DNA of 64,000 nucleotides from Saprospiraceae bacterium (lineage in GTDB: Bacteria; Bacteroidota; Bacteroidia; Chitinophagales; Saprospiraceae). The stretch's first letter is position 1, and the number at the start of each line of letters is the position of its first letter. The stretch lies in NCBI GenBank assembly GCA_016716185.1, contig JADJWV010000001.1, positions 248,001-312,000 on the forward strand. The letters run 5' to 3'. This document shows positions 52,999 through 62,545 of the stretch, in pieces. Under the pieces are notes generated by a model. The model was not told where the DNA came from and did no database searches. It saw nothing but the letters and a program-made list of their open reading frames with translations. The position numbers and the translations under genes were made by a program.

Positions 52999-53679
52999 TT
53001 AGAGCTGTTCATCAATATGACCTGATATAATCCAATCGCCTTTGATGACCCAGCTGATTCCGAATGCAGTCAGGGCCAGCCATTCACAGATCAAAGTCAG
53101 AGGAAAAGGAATTTCTACTTTAAAATATTTTTCGATGGCCCAGCCAAGAAGAATTGCCAGCATCGATGCAATAATTACATAACCGCTTCTTTTAAACCAG
53201 GGTTTTTGTCGCACACGCGCAGCAGAAATATTTCCGTGTTCATCCTTTTTATTAAAGGTGATTAAAGTAAACCAGGCAAAACAAGCAAACAATAAACTTG
53301 CACAAAGGAGATGTAATGAATATACTTCATTACCCAGACCTGCAAAACAGGCTTCGCGATCATCAGGAAGCTTCGTCGGAAAAAAGGCTACTCCAAAACA
53401 AAAGGCACTCGCAAGATTGGCCAAGATTTTGTCTTCCCCTTTAGGACCACAATAGGTGTACAACAAGATCGCAATGACGCACAGGATGCCCACAAAGACA
53501 TTTTGCATTCCGGTGTGATAGTAGGCGCTGATGGAGTCCAGCCATTTTTTATCGGCACATAAAAATGCATTACCGACAATCAGGATCAATGGGAATAAAA
53601 TGCCCAACACACCAATACTGCGTCTTACCCAAAGAAAATGGATCAGTTCGTAGGGGTCTGGGTTTACCTTGGATTTCAT
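52999..53679 (-). CDS. multi-pass membrane protein, DUF998-like
   Basis: A 226-aa protein with about six helices (near residues 20-42, 62-80, 89-101, 121-139, 165-184 and 192-212). The segment DSISAYYHTGMQNVFVGIL resembles DUF998-type proteins with a conserved YYHTG. Start ATG 53679 gives a short cytoplasmic leader. It converges on the serine hydrolase gene with a gap of 10 bases. Function unknown. Confidence 0.7.
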   Translation of the reverse strand: MKSKVNPDPYELIHFLWVRRSIGVLGILFPLILIVGNAFLCADKKWLDSISAYYHTGMQNVFVGILCVIAILLYTYCGPKGEDKILANLASAFCFGVAFFPTKLPDDREACFAGLGNEVYSLHLLCASLLFACFAWFTLITFNKKDEHGNISAARVRQKPWFKRSGYVIIASMLAILLGWAIEKYFKVEIPFPLTLICEWLALTAFGISWVIKGDWIISGHIDEQL

Positions 53680-53710
53680 TGAATATTCGTTTTACTCATA
53701 AATATAGTGT

Positions 53711-54067
53711 TTATAAATTGTCGATGGTCGGAATAAATTCTGGTAATATAGGGCCAACAGCTTCTATAAATTCTTCAGCCATCAATTGCCATTTGTACGG
53801 AAACCTTGGCGGAACCCCTACGTCCTCTATATAACTTTGAAATTTGACGGCAGATTCTAAATAGACATCGGGACCGTAGTTCTGCAGAAATGAATTGATG
53901 TCTATATTTTCCTGATTGTACTCACGATATTTTGAAGATAATTCCAGGTGTTTTGAATTGGCCAATTGTAGTTTGGCGCAATCGATTTTATCGACCGCGG
54001 TTGCACATTGCTCCAGGATATTCTGTAATGTCAATATAGCCGGATGGTAATCGTTTATGAAATTCAT
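53711..54067 (-). CDS. hypothetical soluble protein
   Basis: A 118-aa, mostly helical, acidic protein with no signal peptide or motif. It lies 31 bases upstream of the DUF998-like gene on the same strand. It has the look of a helical bundle (ILTLQNILEQCATAVDKIDC, AVKFQSYIEDVGVP). No family recognised. Confidence 0.5.
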   Translation of the reverse strand: MNFINDYHPAILTLQNILEQCATAVDKIDCAKLQLANSKHLELSSKYREYNQENIDINSFLQNYGPDVYLESAVKFQSYIEDVGVPPRFPYKWQLMAEEFIEAVGPILPEFIPTIDNL

Positions 54068-54160
54068 TGATGTCTTTGATATTAACTCTGCCTTTTACGG
54101 CAAATACTACAAGAATGTATCATTGCGTAAAGGCATTGGCCATTTTTCTCCTCTGGTGTC

Positions 54161-54591
54161 GCTCCTACGGAGCTGGTATTTATTTTTTTGAATGCTGCTA
54201 TTGACCTGACGCCCCGATGGGGCTGATCTCTCTTTAACTGATCTAATTTTTTCAGCTTCTTTTTAGTTGGTTATAATATACAAATTTAAACTTTTTTGTG
54301 GTTTAATTCGGCTACTGATCCAATTGTATGATTGGCTCTTTTGTTTACTTGACTCCCGATTTGCGTTGGTTTCGCTCCTACGGAGCAGGTATATATTTTT
54401 TTTGACTGCTTCTATTGACCTGACGCCCCGATGGGGCTGATCTCCCGGTCGATGTTAGGATTCTTTCCAATATCTTTTTGGTTGGTTATGCAATATAATC
54501 AGCAATCGTCATTCTGATTTTTGAGCTCCGTAGGAGCGATATGTCAATAGAATCCCCAATCATCCCTCTCCTCTTTGAGCTCCGTAGGAGC
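54161..54591 (+). repeat. cluster of REP-like palindromes
   Basis: Two direct copies of a composite unit, GCTCCTACGGAGC (54161-54173 and 54374-54386) followed about 38 bases later by GCCCCGATGGGGC (54211-54223 and 54425-54437), then two more copies of the first palindrome in the opposite sense (GCTCCGTAGGAGC, 54535-54547 and 54579-54591). The region 54068-54952 has no convincing gene. The related CCCCTACGGGG at 12681 shows the same GC-rich style. Confidence 0.8.
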
Positions 54592-54952
54592 GACACTATA
54601 TTCATCAACTATATATTCCGGCTTGAAATCAATGTGCTCTTTTTGAATGTTTTATTCTTATGATACTCTTTCTGATTCAAAATTTATTTTTAAATACTTG
54701 TTTTAAATACCTGAATTCTACTATAGTTATTCTCTTGAATTAATTTTGTACGAAAAAGAGATCCTCTGCCCATTTGTCCTGAAATGCTTTCACTCCTTAA
54801 TGAACTTCTCAGACCAATGGCCTCCTTATGTCTTTGTTATCCGGATAAAATACCCGATCAAGATCATCCAGGTTTATCCGAATTTCATGTCCTCTATTGT
54901 ATACAATGTGACTTCTTTTCAATTCATTATGAAATTTATCGACAAGCTTTCG

Positions 54953-55114
54953 TCAATTCTTAAGTATTCTTTCTTCTATTATTTGAATACCCCTTTCGTG
55001 AACTGTTAAATAATACATTCCAGCCTGCAAGCTTTTCATATTTATGGAATTGCTCCCAACAAACAAGGGCTGCGTTTCAATCATCAATTGGCCCTGCAAA
55101 CTTGGCAAACGGAT
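54953..55114 (-). pseudogene. orphan T9SS type A sorting-domain remnant
   Basis: On the minus strand a frame of 53 codons, preceded in frame by a stop (TAA at 55115-55117), reads IRLPSLQGQLMIE, VGSNSINMKSLQAGMYYLT and IQIIEERILKN. This is the pattern of the last part of a T9SS type A sorting domain, but no start codon or upstream gene is joined. It lies just downstream of the outer-membrane protein gene. Confidence 0.6.
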
Positions 55115-55144
55115 TTACACTTTGCCGGTCGTGCTATTCTTACT

Positions 55145-55834
55145 TCATTCAACAACTGCCATTTTATTTTCCGGTGCCAATTCAGGTTTTTCCTTTTTCT
55201 TACATGCATCGAAGATCATAAAATCATAACTCACACGCAGACCTAAAGATTGAATTTGATGATAGTGGTAGCCATGAATCCCATCTCCTTCAGTAGGTGT
55301 GCCTAGTCTTCCATGATATATGGCCTCAATCTCAACGTTCTTATACTTCATCCCAAACTTGAATACCCATCCTTTTTCAGAATAATTAAACCTTTGATTG
55401 CTCGTATAGTCACTTTCCTTGTCCTCATAATATAGGTTGGTTACTAAATTATAAGTCAATCCAGCACCTACCTTCCATATGGTTTTAAAGTAATATGTAG
55501 TTAGGAGCTGATTCTTTAAATAAGAATAATGAAACAATAAATCTTCAGTAAATCCCCCGTAAAAAAATCCACGTACGTGCTTATAGGTGTAATCACTTGA
55601 AAATTGTGCGTAAAACTGTTTATACAGTTTTTGTTTAAAATTTATACCTATCAGGGGGCTGTTGTATCCAAATCCCTTTTTTCTAAAATCTATACGATAA
55701 ATATCAATTGGTGTAGTAATTACTTTTTGAAAATCATAACCTACTGTTGGGCCAATATAAGTTTGAGAAAAGAAAGAACTGGACCAAAAGAAGAGAGAAA
55801 TAACTACCAAAATCAGATCTTTTAAGTTATTCAT
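55145..55834 (-). CDS. outer-membrane beta-barrel protein
   Basis: A 229-aa protein starting at ATG 55834 (MNNLKDLILVVISLFFWSSSFFSQ, a good signal peptide); the in-frame ATG at 55870 would overlap the upstream gene and add polar residues. The mature part alternates amphipathic strands (QFYAQFSSDYTYKHVRGFFYGG, FGMKYKNVEIEAIYHGR, SLGLRVSYDF) like an outer-membrane barrel. The C-terminus is polar (KKKEKPELAPENKM), not aromatic, which is unusual for a barrel. It is 16 bases after the M4-like gene. Confidence 0.6.
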   Translation of the reverse strand: MNNLKDLILVVISLFFWSSSFFSQTYIGPTVGYDFQKVITTPIDIYRIDFRKKGFGYNSPLIGINFKQKLYKQFYAQFSSDYTYKHVRGFFYGGFTEDLLFHYSYLKNQLLTTYYFKTIWKVGAGLTYNLVTNLYYEDKESDYTSNQRFNYSEKGWVFKFGMKYKNVEIEAIYHGRLGTPTEGDGIHGYHYHQIQSLGLRVSYDFMIFDACKKKEKPELAPENKMAVVE

Positions 55835-55850
55835 TACACTGAATTTAAAA

Positions 55851-56756
55851 CTATTTTGAGTTATATTCATGAATCAACCACCTCTTTTGAACTTTTAGTA
55901 TCTTGTCATCTTTAGATGAAAACCTGAAGATTGCAATTCCGGAATGTGGAATTTCCTGTTCCTGAATGGAACAATTGAGCGTAGTAATAATAAGACGACC
56001 ATAAATATCATAAACTCGTAATAAAGCACAATCATCCTGCCTGTCCTTAAGCAATGTTGCTTGAATTCCTGACTCCGTTTTTTGGTCTTGGCCGGCCAAT
56101 TCAGAGTAATAATCGCAATTCGGATCGTCATTATTGCAATCTTCCAGTTTGATAAGCTTGTACATTACACAAGGCCTTATACCTGCATCGCATAATGTCG
56201 GAGAATACATTGAAATTTTGATGTACTGTGGATAATAAGGATATTTCGGAATATCCGTTATGGTGAGACACTGGCCACCGGTTTGACTGTTCCCCTGCAT
56301 ACCTATTTGTGATGTATATTCTGTACTTTTAGGTCCAATAATCGTCCAATTAAATGTTGACCCGCTAGGAAATGCTCCACAAGCACAAAGTTGAAACGCA
56401 TCCGTTTCTTCACATATTATTTGACTTCCTGTTAAACAGATATTAGCCGAACAATTGGGTATGTTGCCTCCATTTGCATATCCCGTATGTACACAAATTA
56501 GCTCCCAGGCCTGTGCAACTGCTCTGAACTCATCCGAACACCGACCATATTTTTTCAAAACAGAAGATAAGGTGGCTTCCATAAGATCTTTATAATCACT
56601 CAGGTCACCCAGATTTTTGAGTGAAGCCAAAACAATTTCAATGGCCTTGTCCAATCCCAGGGCGGGGATTTCAGGTGATGACTTCCCCTGACTGATCAAA
56701 TAAAACCAACGCCCCAATGGCCTTCCTTTATCATGCGGTTTTGTTAAATTTTTCAC
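55851..56756 (-). CDS. truncated M4 peptidase C-terminal domain with T9SS-like end
   Basis: A 301-aa frame opened by GTG 56756. Residues 15-95 match the C-terminal helical domain of thermolysin-type M4 peptidases: GRWFYLISQGKS, LGLDKAIEIVLASLKNLG, SDYKDLMEATLSSVLKKYG and SDEFRAVAQAWELI. The catalytic N-terminal half with HExxH and the Glu is missing. Residues 220-301 resemble a T9SS type A sorting domain (LLRVYDIYGRLI). There is no signal peptide. An IS5-type element begins 25 bases upstream, but the flank beyond the IS is non-coding, so the missing half is not simply on the other side. It is probably a remnant rather than an active enzyme. Confidence 0.65.
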   Translation of the reverse strand: MKNLTKPHDKGRPLGRWFYLISQGKSSPEIPALGLDKAIEIVLASLKNLGDLSDYKDLMEATLSSVLKKYGRCSDEFRAVAQAWELICVHTGYANGGNIPNCSANICLTGSQIICEETDAFQLCACGAFPSGSTFNWTIIGPKSTEYTSQIGMQGNSQTGGQCLTITDIPKYPYYPQYIKISMYSPTLCDAGIRPCVMYKLIKLEDCNNDDPNCDYYSELAGQDQKTESGIQATLLKDRQDDCALLRVYDIYGRLIITTLNCSIQEQEIPHSGIAIFRFSSKDDKILKVQKRWLIHEYNSK

Positions 56757-56780
56757 TGACTTTTTGACATTTTGTTTTAA

Positions 56781-58042
56781 GGGGACTTCTATTTATTAAA
56801 AAAGTTCGTTTCATTTGTTCAAATGATATTCATTTAAACTTCAAAGGCTACAATGGAGCTTTTGCAAGCAAGGTTTTTCAACAATTTCGATCCGGTTTTC
56901 AACAATTTCGTGAATTTATTTGTGATTTTTCAGTTCCAGGCACACTATGCCCAGGCTACTTTTCTTTTTAGTTGGATAGTCCGGAATAAATTATATGTTA
57001 TGTTTGTCAGTCCAATTTGAAAAGAAGATCTTACTTTACCTATGCATCGTAATTTCATTTTTCCAAACATCGTGGTGATACAACCAAATACATGTTCAAC
57101 TCGTGCACGTGTTCTTGATAAGTTCGTATTTCTGTCTTGCTCCCTGTCGTTTAATGGACGGTTTCTTCTTCCTTTCTGATTTATACAAGGTATCATCCCT
57201 TTCTTCCGGATTCGTTCTCGGAAATCCCAGCTTGCCGAATCTCCATATAAGCGTTTTCCTTTATCCCGTTTTTCTATCAATACATCCGTCATTTCACCAT
57301 CATAAACATTCGCAGGGGTTATTTCATAGTTGGTAATCAGTTTGGTGTTTTTATCGATCTTCACATGATCTTTATAGCCGTAGGCTTTGCGATTATGGTG
57401 CTTTACCCAGCGGGCATCGGAATCTTTTTGTCTTCCAATATTTGGGTTGTCCTCCCATTCTTGTGGTATTTGCCCATTCTTTATTAAGTCATTATCCTCT
57501 TTACTATTGCGGTTAATTTCGCTTTCTACAATATGAGCATCTACAATACTACCCTTATTTATTATTACCCTATTCTGGTGTAATAGTTGATCCAGTTTTT
57601 TGAATAACCTTTTATCCGCCTTCTTTAAACTCAATTCATTCTTGAACGACCAGATTGTTCTTGCGTCAGGAATCTGATCCGTTCCTCGTATTCCTAAAAA
57701 TAATTTAAAACTTGTCCGGTCTGCTATTTGGAATTCCATTGATTCATCACTTAAATCATATATTCTTTGAACAATTAATAACTTGAACATCATCACTACA
57801 TCATAAGATGGCCTGCCGGGACCTTCTCCCGTTCTTTTAACAATTTTTTCCAGCTCCTTTCGAAAATATTCAAATCTGATGTAATCGTTAAGCTTAGCTA
57901 ATGGATCTTTATCAAAAGAACGAAGTTTTTCAACAAGCGCATCCCACTCAAATAGCTCAAGTTGTTGCTTTGGTGTAATGATTTTGGCCATATAGAATTT
58001 TTCCCAAAAGATAGGTATTTTTATGAATATTTAGAAGTCCCC
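56781..58042 (-). mobile_element. IS5-family insertion sequence, copy 1
   Basis: A 1262-bp element whose ends carry the inverted repeat GGGGACTTCTA (left end 56781; right end inverted at 58032-58042), further extended with mismatches. It is flanked by TTAA at 56777-56780 and 58043-58046, a 4-bp target duplication that fits the YTAR target of the IS5 group. It encodes one intact transposase. A second copy with a few base changes lies in inverted orientation at 62782. Confidence 0.9.
56945..57991 (-). CDS. IS5-family DDE transposase, copy 1
   Basis: A 348-aa transposase with N-terminal helical domain (PSYDVVMMFKLLIVQR, LSDESMEFQIADRTSF). The DDE triad is visible as VDAHIVES (D), LYGDSASWD (D) and RARVEHVFG (E). 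Frame and start (ATG 57991) are intact, so the element may be mobile. One residue differs from copy 2 near the C-terminus (LFRTIQL against LFRIIQL). Confidence 0.93.
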   Translation of the reverse strand: MAKIITPKQQLELFEWDALVEKLRSFDKDPLAKLNDYIRFEYFRKELEKIVKRTGEGPGRPSYDVVMMFKLLIVQRIYDLSDESMEFQIADRTSFKLFLGIRGTDQIPDARTIWSFKNELSLKKADKRLFKKLDQLLHQNRVIINKGSIVDAHIVESEINRNSKEDNDLIKNGQIPQEWEDNPNIGRQKDSDARWVKHHNRKAYGYKDHVKIDKNTKLITNYEITPANVYDGEMTDVLIEKRDKGKRLYGDSASWDFRERIRKKGMIPCINQKGRRNRPLNDREQDRNTNLSRTRARVEHVFGCITTMFGKMKLRCIGKVRSSFQIGLTNITYNLFRTIQLKRKVAWA

Positions 58043-58400
58043 TTAATTTATATGTTAATACTAATATATAATTCTATATAATTCGGTAGTAGATTATTAA
58101 AAATGGGACCCGACATTCGATCATTTCATTTTGTTAGTCGCCCAATTTGAGCCTATACATTTTTGAAAGAACTAACAGTTGTAAGTATGTTTTTTATTTT
58201 AAATATAATTTCAGCACGGGCATGAATCATCATCGAAAATCAGTTCGTTTAAAACTACTTCTGTTTGACATGGCAGGATGTTTGAAAATGTTGTTGGTCC
58301 TGGAATATCAATCAATAAATTTTAAGATACTTATACTGCTTTTTCCATATATGTAATCGACTCAGACAATTGCACCATAATTATTTTCCCGGTATACATC
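58043..58400. other. AT-rich gap between the IS and the CHU_C gene
   Basis: No gene is seen. It contains a degenerate member of the palindrome family, ACTAAC AGTT GTAAGT (58171-58186). The right end carries the promoter of the large cargo gene. Confidence 0.4.
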
Positions 58401-58431
58401 TTGACAAGGACAATATATTGTATTAAATTTG
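58401..58431 (+). promoter_or_regulatory. promoter of the large T9SS type B gene
   Basis: TTG (58401-58403), 20 bases, then TAAATTTG (58424-58431), an exact TAnnTTTG. Transcription would begin around 58436, the very position of the GTG start, so the mRNA may be leaderless. Confidence 0.6.
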
Positions 58432-58435
58432 TTAA

Positions 58436-61400
58436 GTGATAGTTGGAAAGATTCGGCTTTTTTGCATATACCTGATCATGCAGCTTGGCATATTACACGC
58501 ACAGCGCCATGCTCCCTGTGGTGGAAATCCGGTACCCCTTTCGAATACTTGCGCAGATGCCTGTCTCGTCTGCGATTTAAACGGCGTTTCTGCAAGAACG
58601 ACCAATACCATACAAGGCCAATCTCCACCGGGTTATTGTACCATGGTCGTGCACAGCATGCAATGGCTGGCCTTTGTCGCAGGATCTACCAGCCTTACCA
58701 TCAACGTCAGGGTCTCCGCCTGCAACCAAAACAATGGTGTCGAGATGGGCATATATGCATCCGATGATTGTCAAACGTTTCGTCTGGTCAGCAATTGCAA
58801 CACCAATATGTACAACAATCAGACCTGGGCATTTACTACAACGGAACCCCTAAAACCAGGTTGTATTTATTATCTCGTATTTGATGGCAACGGGCCCAAC
58901 TCCTGTCAGGTTGATTTTACCGTCGTGAGTGGAAGCACTACGGCGCCTACCCCGACCACCAGCAATAAGATAACAGGTAAGACCCTGGTTTGTGTCGGAG
59001 AATCAGCAGATTATTTTATTGCTCCGATATTCGGAGCCTGCGAATACGAATGGCGGGTAGAAAATGGCAGTTTAATGTCAAGCCTTGACAACAGGGCCAC
59101 GGTACTTTGGGATCAACCCGGAAAGGGTAAAATATGCGTCAAAGGAACTAACGCTTGTAAGGATGGCAATGAAGTTTGTCTGGACGTGGAAATCGGAGAA
59201 GAATCGCCTCCCACAGAACTGGGGCCATTTTACGTTTGCTTTGGTGAATCGTACCGATACAAAAATACCTTATTCACTGCCGGTACCTGGCAATTTAATC
59301 ATAAAAACCGCTTCGGCTGCGACAGCAATACGGTAATCATTGTCGAAAATCTGGATTTGCTTCAAACAGAACTCGATACTTTTTTATGTGATCCCGACTC
59401 GCTTTTGTTCGGCAACAAACGCATAGACACCAGCGGCAGATTCAAGGCCACCTTGAAATCAAAAGTGTCGCCATTTTGCGACTCGACAGTTTTTCTAAAC
59501 GTGACTTATTCCAAAGTTCGTCCCGCGATTCACAAAAGCGGAGACCTGAGTTGTCTGGATACTTTGGTTACGCTCTATTCAGATTCAAGTGTTCTTGGCA
59601 ATAAATCCTCCACACAATATTATTGGAGAGACAGTCTGGGAAATTTACTTTCCACTGCAGATAGTTGTATTGTCAAAAAAGCAGGAAGATATGTTCTTGA
59701 ATTAATCTATACTGCAGACAGCATTCATCGTTGTTCCAAGTCCACCAGTATCGTTGTTTTCGGATCTGTGAATCCTCCGGACCTCTATCTGACTGATACT
59801 TTGAAATTTTGTTCGGGTTCGGACATTGGGCTTTACTCCCTGCCGGTTGCGGATCTGAACAATACCCTGGCCTTATGGAGTTTTCATTCGGCATTGCCCT
59901 GCGACAGCTCCAACCGTATTCCTGACAGCACGATTCTGTTGCTTCGCGACACGGTGATTTACCTCAAAGCAAAAATAGCGCATTGCGAAGATGTTATTCC
60001 GATTCCCATCAGCATTCATCAGCTGGAACATATTTTCATTGACGACCAAGAATTTTGCTCAGGTACTGATATTGATTTAAGTAAACTTCGCTTTGTAAAG
60101 GATGGAAATTTTGGAGGTGCCCCTGTTTTTTACAATTGTCCTTTGGAAGACAGTTCTTGTTTGATCAATGTCCGTTTTAATCTTTTAAATGACTCCCTTA
60201 TTTATGTGATTTCAGATTCTTCAGTTTGTCCTGAATTCACGAGTTTCCATGTAAAAGCACTCCGAATACCGGATGCCGGTTTTACTCTAAATGCATTTGA
60301 TCTATGTCTTCATGACAGTCTGCAAATCATGTTGTCCAATCGACAAGCTGGCGAACATATATTTTTAAACTTCAATCAAAGTGAAAGCGAGTGGTTGGAT
60401 TCGAATTCTATTCTGCTTATCCCTCAAACAGACACAGGACGTTTTAATATTTGCATTCGAAAAACAGAGAAACAATGTGCAGATACGAGCTGCCAGAGTT
60501 TCAATGTACATCCTTTACCTCAGCTACCCAATCCGCAATGTTTGTCAACCGACAGCACTGTGTTATTTAGCTGGAATCAAAATGGGAAAGAAATTTATAC
60601 TGTTGATACCTTGCTCGGTGGTCCATTCCTGAAACTATCGGATACCAGCATTTTATTTTATAATTTGTCCCGAGGACAAAGCATTCGCATCCGGGTGACT
60701 GCCGGCTCCCCTTATTGCGGCTCCGTCTCGGCAGATCTTTCCTGTGAATCTAAAACATGTCCGCCCATCTCTGTCGGGATCAATCCGGTAGATACCATTT
60801 GTGTCAACGAGGGTATGCCTTATATCAAACTAACAGCTGTTAGTGATTCTGTGGTTTCAAATGGATTGTGGATCTGGCGGGGACCAGGCATCGTCGACAG
60901 TCTGCAGGGTCTGTTTGATCCTCAATTGGCCGGAGCTGGAAATCACAGGATTTTTGTCATGCTGGAAAACCTGGGCTGCAGGTATTTCAGCTCCACGACA
61001 CTGGTACTGCGTTACAGGCCCATCTCCAATTTCATAATGGACAGTATCATTTGCCAGGATTCGGCTTTATTGATCCGGTTTAACGGAAAGTTAGCCGACT
61101 CGGCCATTTTTGACTGGAAGCTTGACGGGGCAACTTTTCAGTTTTTAAACGGACAAAAAGAGCTGAAGGCCCGTTGGAAAACACCCGGCAAAAAATCAAT
61201 TTTGCTTGCCCTCAATCATTTTAAATGCTTTGATTCGTCCTTTAAGTCTGTCGAAGTACTGGAGCCGTTGCCACTTCCTGAAATCGAATGCGAGACTACA
61301 GATTCGATCATTCGATTCCGTTGGAAAAAGATGAAAAGGGTAAAAGCTTATAAAATTCAACATATTTTCGGGAATGCCGGTACCCGTTTAAACGATACGA

Positions 61401-62521
61401 CTTATGTAATTGTCAAAAGAAATTTTGGCGACAGTGCAGCCATCCAATTGATACTCGAGGATGAAGGCCCGTGTTCAGAAGTGAAAAGTGCGGTGATCTC
61501 CTGCAAATCTCCCGATTGCCCACCGAGAAATATTTTATCAGATACCATCTTGCAGCAATGCGATAAATTACCATTTAATTTTTCATTAAAAGCTTTGATC
61601 CGGGATCCACTTCCTTTATACTCCTGGTCCGGCGCTGCTATTCATTCTGACTCTGTTGAAGTCGATAAACTCGGTCCGGGCACTTACCTTTATTTGTTTG
61701 AAGGAGAGCAGTTCGGCTGCAGATACAAAGACTCCTTTACATTGCAAATTCATCCGCATCCCGGGTTTGGTTTTTTCAACATCGATCCGATTCCATGCGA
61801 TCCGCTGAAACCATTTGGTAGCGTTTCCCTAACAGGTGTTCGTTCGAAAGCACCTCCGGTCCTTTTCAGCACCAACGGGGGAGCTTATCAATCAGATTCC
61901 ACATTTTCCAATTTACCGGAAGGATCGTATACCGTTTCTTTGAAAGACGCAAACGGATGCACAACTGACAGTTCGTTTTATCTGGACGCTCCTGAAATTC
62001 CAATAATTGATGTTGGGCCGGATCATTTGGTACTCAAAGGCGAAATTGTACAGTTGAATGCTCTGATTACAGGAACGTATTCCTCCATTTACTGGAGCAG
62101 TCCGGTAGATCTCTCCTGCCAGGCTTGCGAAGATCCCTGGTTGCAGCCTAAGCAAGCGATGCGTTTGTTTTGTACAATAATCAATGAAGATGGATGCATA
62201 GCCACCGATTCACTCGAAATACGGATCTTTGAAAACAAGGTTTTTGCACCCAATGTTTTTTCTCCAAATGGCGATCAGATCAATGACTTTTTTACGCTCT
62301 TCGGAAATCTCAGCGAGATCAAACTCCTTGAAATTTATGACCGCTGGGGTAACCGCGTTTTCGTCAAAGAACATTTCGCAGGCAATAGACCAGATTTGGG
62401 TTGGAATGGAAGTTTTAAAAATGAAAAAGTATTGCCTGGAGTTTATATTTATCGGGCCATAGTGGGTTTTGAGAAAGGGGATGATAGGCTTCTTCATGGG
62501 GATTTGACGGTTGTTCGGTAG
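58436..62521 (+). CDS. large T9SS type B cargo protein (gliding-motility C-terminal domain)
   Basis: A 1361-aa surface protein. GTG 58436 gives a signal peptide MIVGKIRLFCIYLIMQLG ending near ILHAQ. The first 150 residues have paired cysteines (DACLVCDLNGVS, VSACNQNNGVEMGIY, SNCNTN) in an Ig-like arrangement. The middle holds repeated Ig/PKD-like segments with many conserved Cys (about 180-1250). The C-terminus is a type B sorting domain: FAPNVFSPNGDQINDFF, EIYDRWGNRVF, GWNGSFKNEKVLPGVYIY. Type B cargo is usually cleaved and exported without anchoring, for example large adhesins. It lies alone between two inverted IS copies. A dispersed palindrome (60829-60844) lies within it. Confidence 0.88.
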   Translation: MIVGKIRLFCIYLIMQLGILHAQRHAPCGGNPVPLSNTCADACLVCDLNGVSARTTNTIQGQSPPGYCTMVVHSMQWLAFVAGSTSLTINVRVSACNQNNGVEMGIYASDDCQTFRLVSNCNTNMYNNQTWAFTTTEPLKPGCIYYLVFDGNGPNSCQVDFTVVSGSTTAPTPTTSNKITGKTLVCVGESADYFIAPIFGACEYEWRVENGSLMSSLDNRATVLWDQPGKGKICVKGTNACKDGNEVCLDVEIGEESPPTELGPFYVCFGESYRYKNTLFTAGTWQFNHKNRFGCDSNTVIIVENLDLLQTELDTFLCDPDSLLFGNKRIDTSGRFKATLKSKVSPFCDSTVFLNVTYSKVRPAIHKSGDLSCLDTLVTLYSDSSVLGNKSSTQYYWRDSLGNLLSTADSCIVKKAGRYVLELIYTADSIHRCSKSTSIVVFGSVNPPDLYLTDTLKFCSGSDIGLYSLPVADLNNTLALWSFHSALPCDSSNRIPDSTILLLRDTVIYLKAKIAHCEDVIPIPISIHQLEHIFIDDQEFCSGTDIDLSKLRFVKDGNFGGAPVFYNCPLEDSSCLINVRFNLLNDSLIYVISDSSVCPEFTSFHVKALRIPDAGFTLNAFDLCLHDSLQIMLSNRQAGEHIFLNFNQSESEWLDSNSILLIPQTDTGRFNICIRKTEKQCADTSCQSFNVHPLPQLPNPQCLSTDSTVLFSWNQNGKEIYTVDTLLGGPFLKLSDTSILFYNLSRGQSIRIRVTAGSPYCGSVSADLSCESKTCPPISVGINPVDTICVNEGMPYIKLTAVSDSVVSNGLWIWRGPGIVDSLQGLFDPQLAGAGNHRIFVMLENLGCRYFSSTTLVLRYRPISNFIMDSIICQDSALLIRFNGKLADSAIFDWKLDGATFQFLNGQKELKARWKTPGKKSILLALNHFKCFDSSFKSVEVLEPLPLPEIECETTDSIIRFRWKKMKRVKAYKIQHIFGNAGTRLNDTTYVIVKRNFGDSAAIQLILEDEGPCSEVKSAVISCKSPDCPPRNILSDTILQQCDKLPFNFSLKALIRDPLPLYSWSGAAIHSDSVEVDKLGPGTYLYLFEGEQFGCRYKDSFTLQIHPHPGFGFFNIDPIPCDPLKPFGSVSLTGVRSKAPPVLFSTNGGAYQSDSTFSNLPEGSYTVSLKDANGCTTDSSFYLDAPEIPIIDVGPDHLVLKGEIVQLNALITGTYSSIYWSSPVDLSCQACEDPWLQPKQAMRLFCTIINEDGCIATDSLEIRIFENKVFAPNVFSPNGDQINDFFTLFGNLSEIKLLEIYDRWGNRVFVKEHFAGNRPDLGWNGSFKNEKVLPGVYIYRAIVGFEKGDDRLLHGDLTVVR
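60829..60844. repeat. dispersed palindrome inside the cargo gene
   Basis: ACTAAC AGCT GTTAGT in frame encodes LTAVS, comparable with LTNVS in the porin. Confidence 0.5.
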
Positions 62522-62545
62522 CGAAATTACCATCTACTTTAAACT

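Noticed and set aside
54746..55009. 87-aa plus-strand frame
   Set aside because: Lies opposite the sorting-domain remnant, has a TTG start and no recognisable feature; judged a shadow frame.
55835..55870. Upstream start of the outer-membrane barrel gene
   Set aside because: It would overlap the preceding gene and place 12 polar residues before a good signal peptide; start at 55834 preferred.
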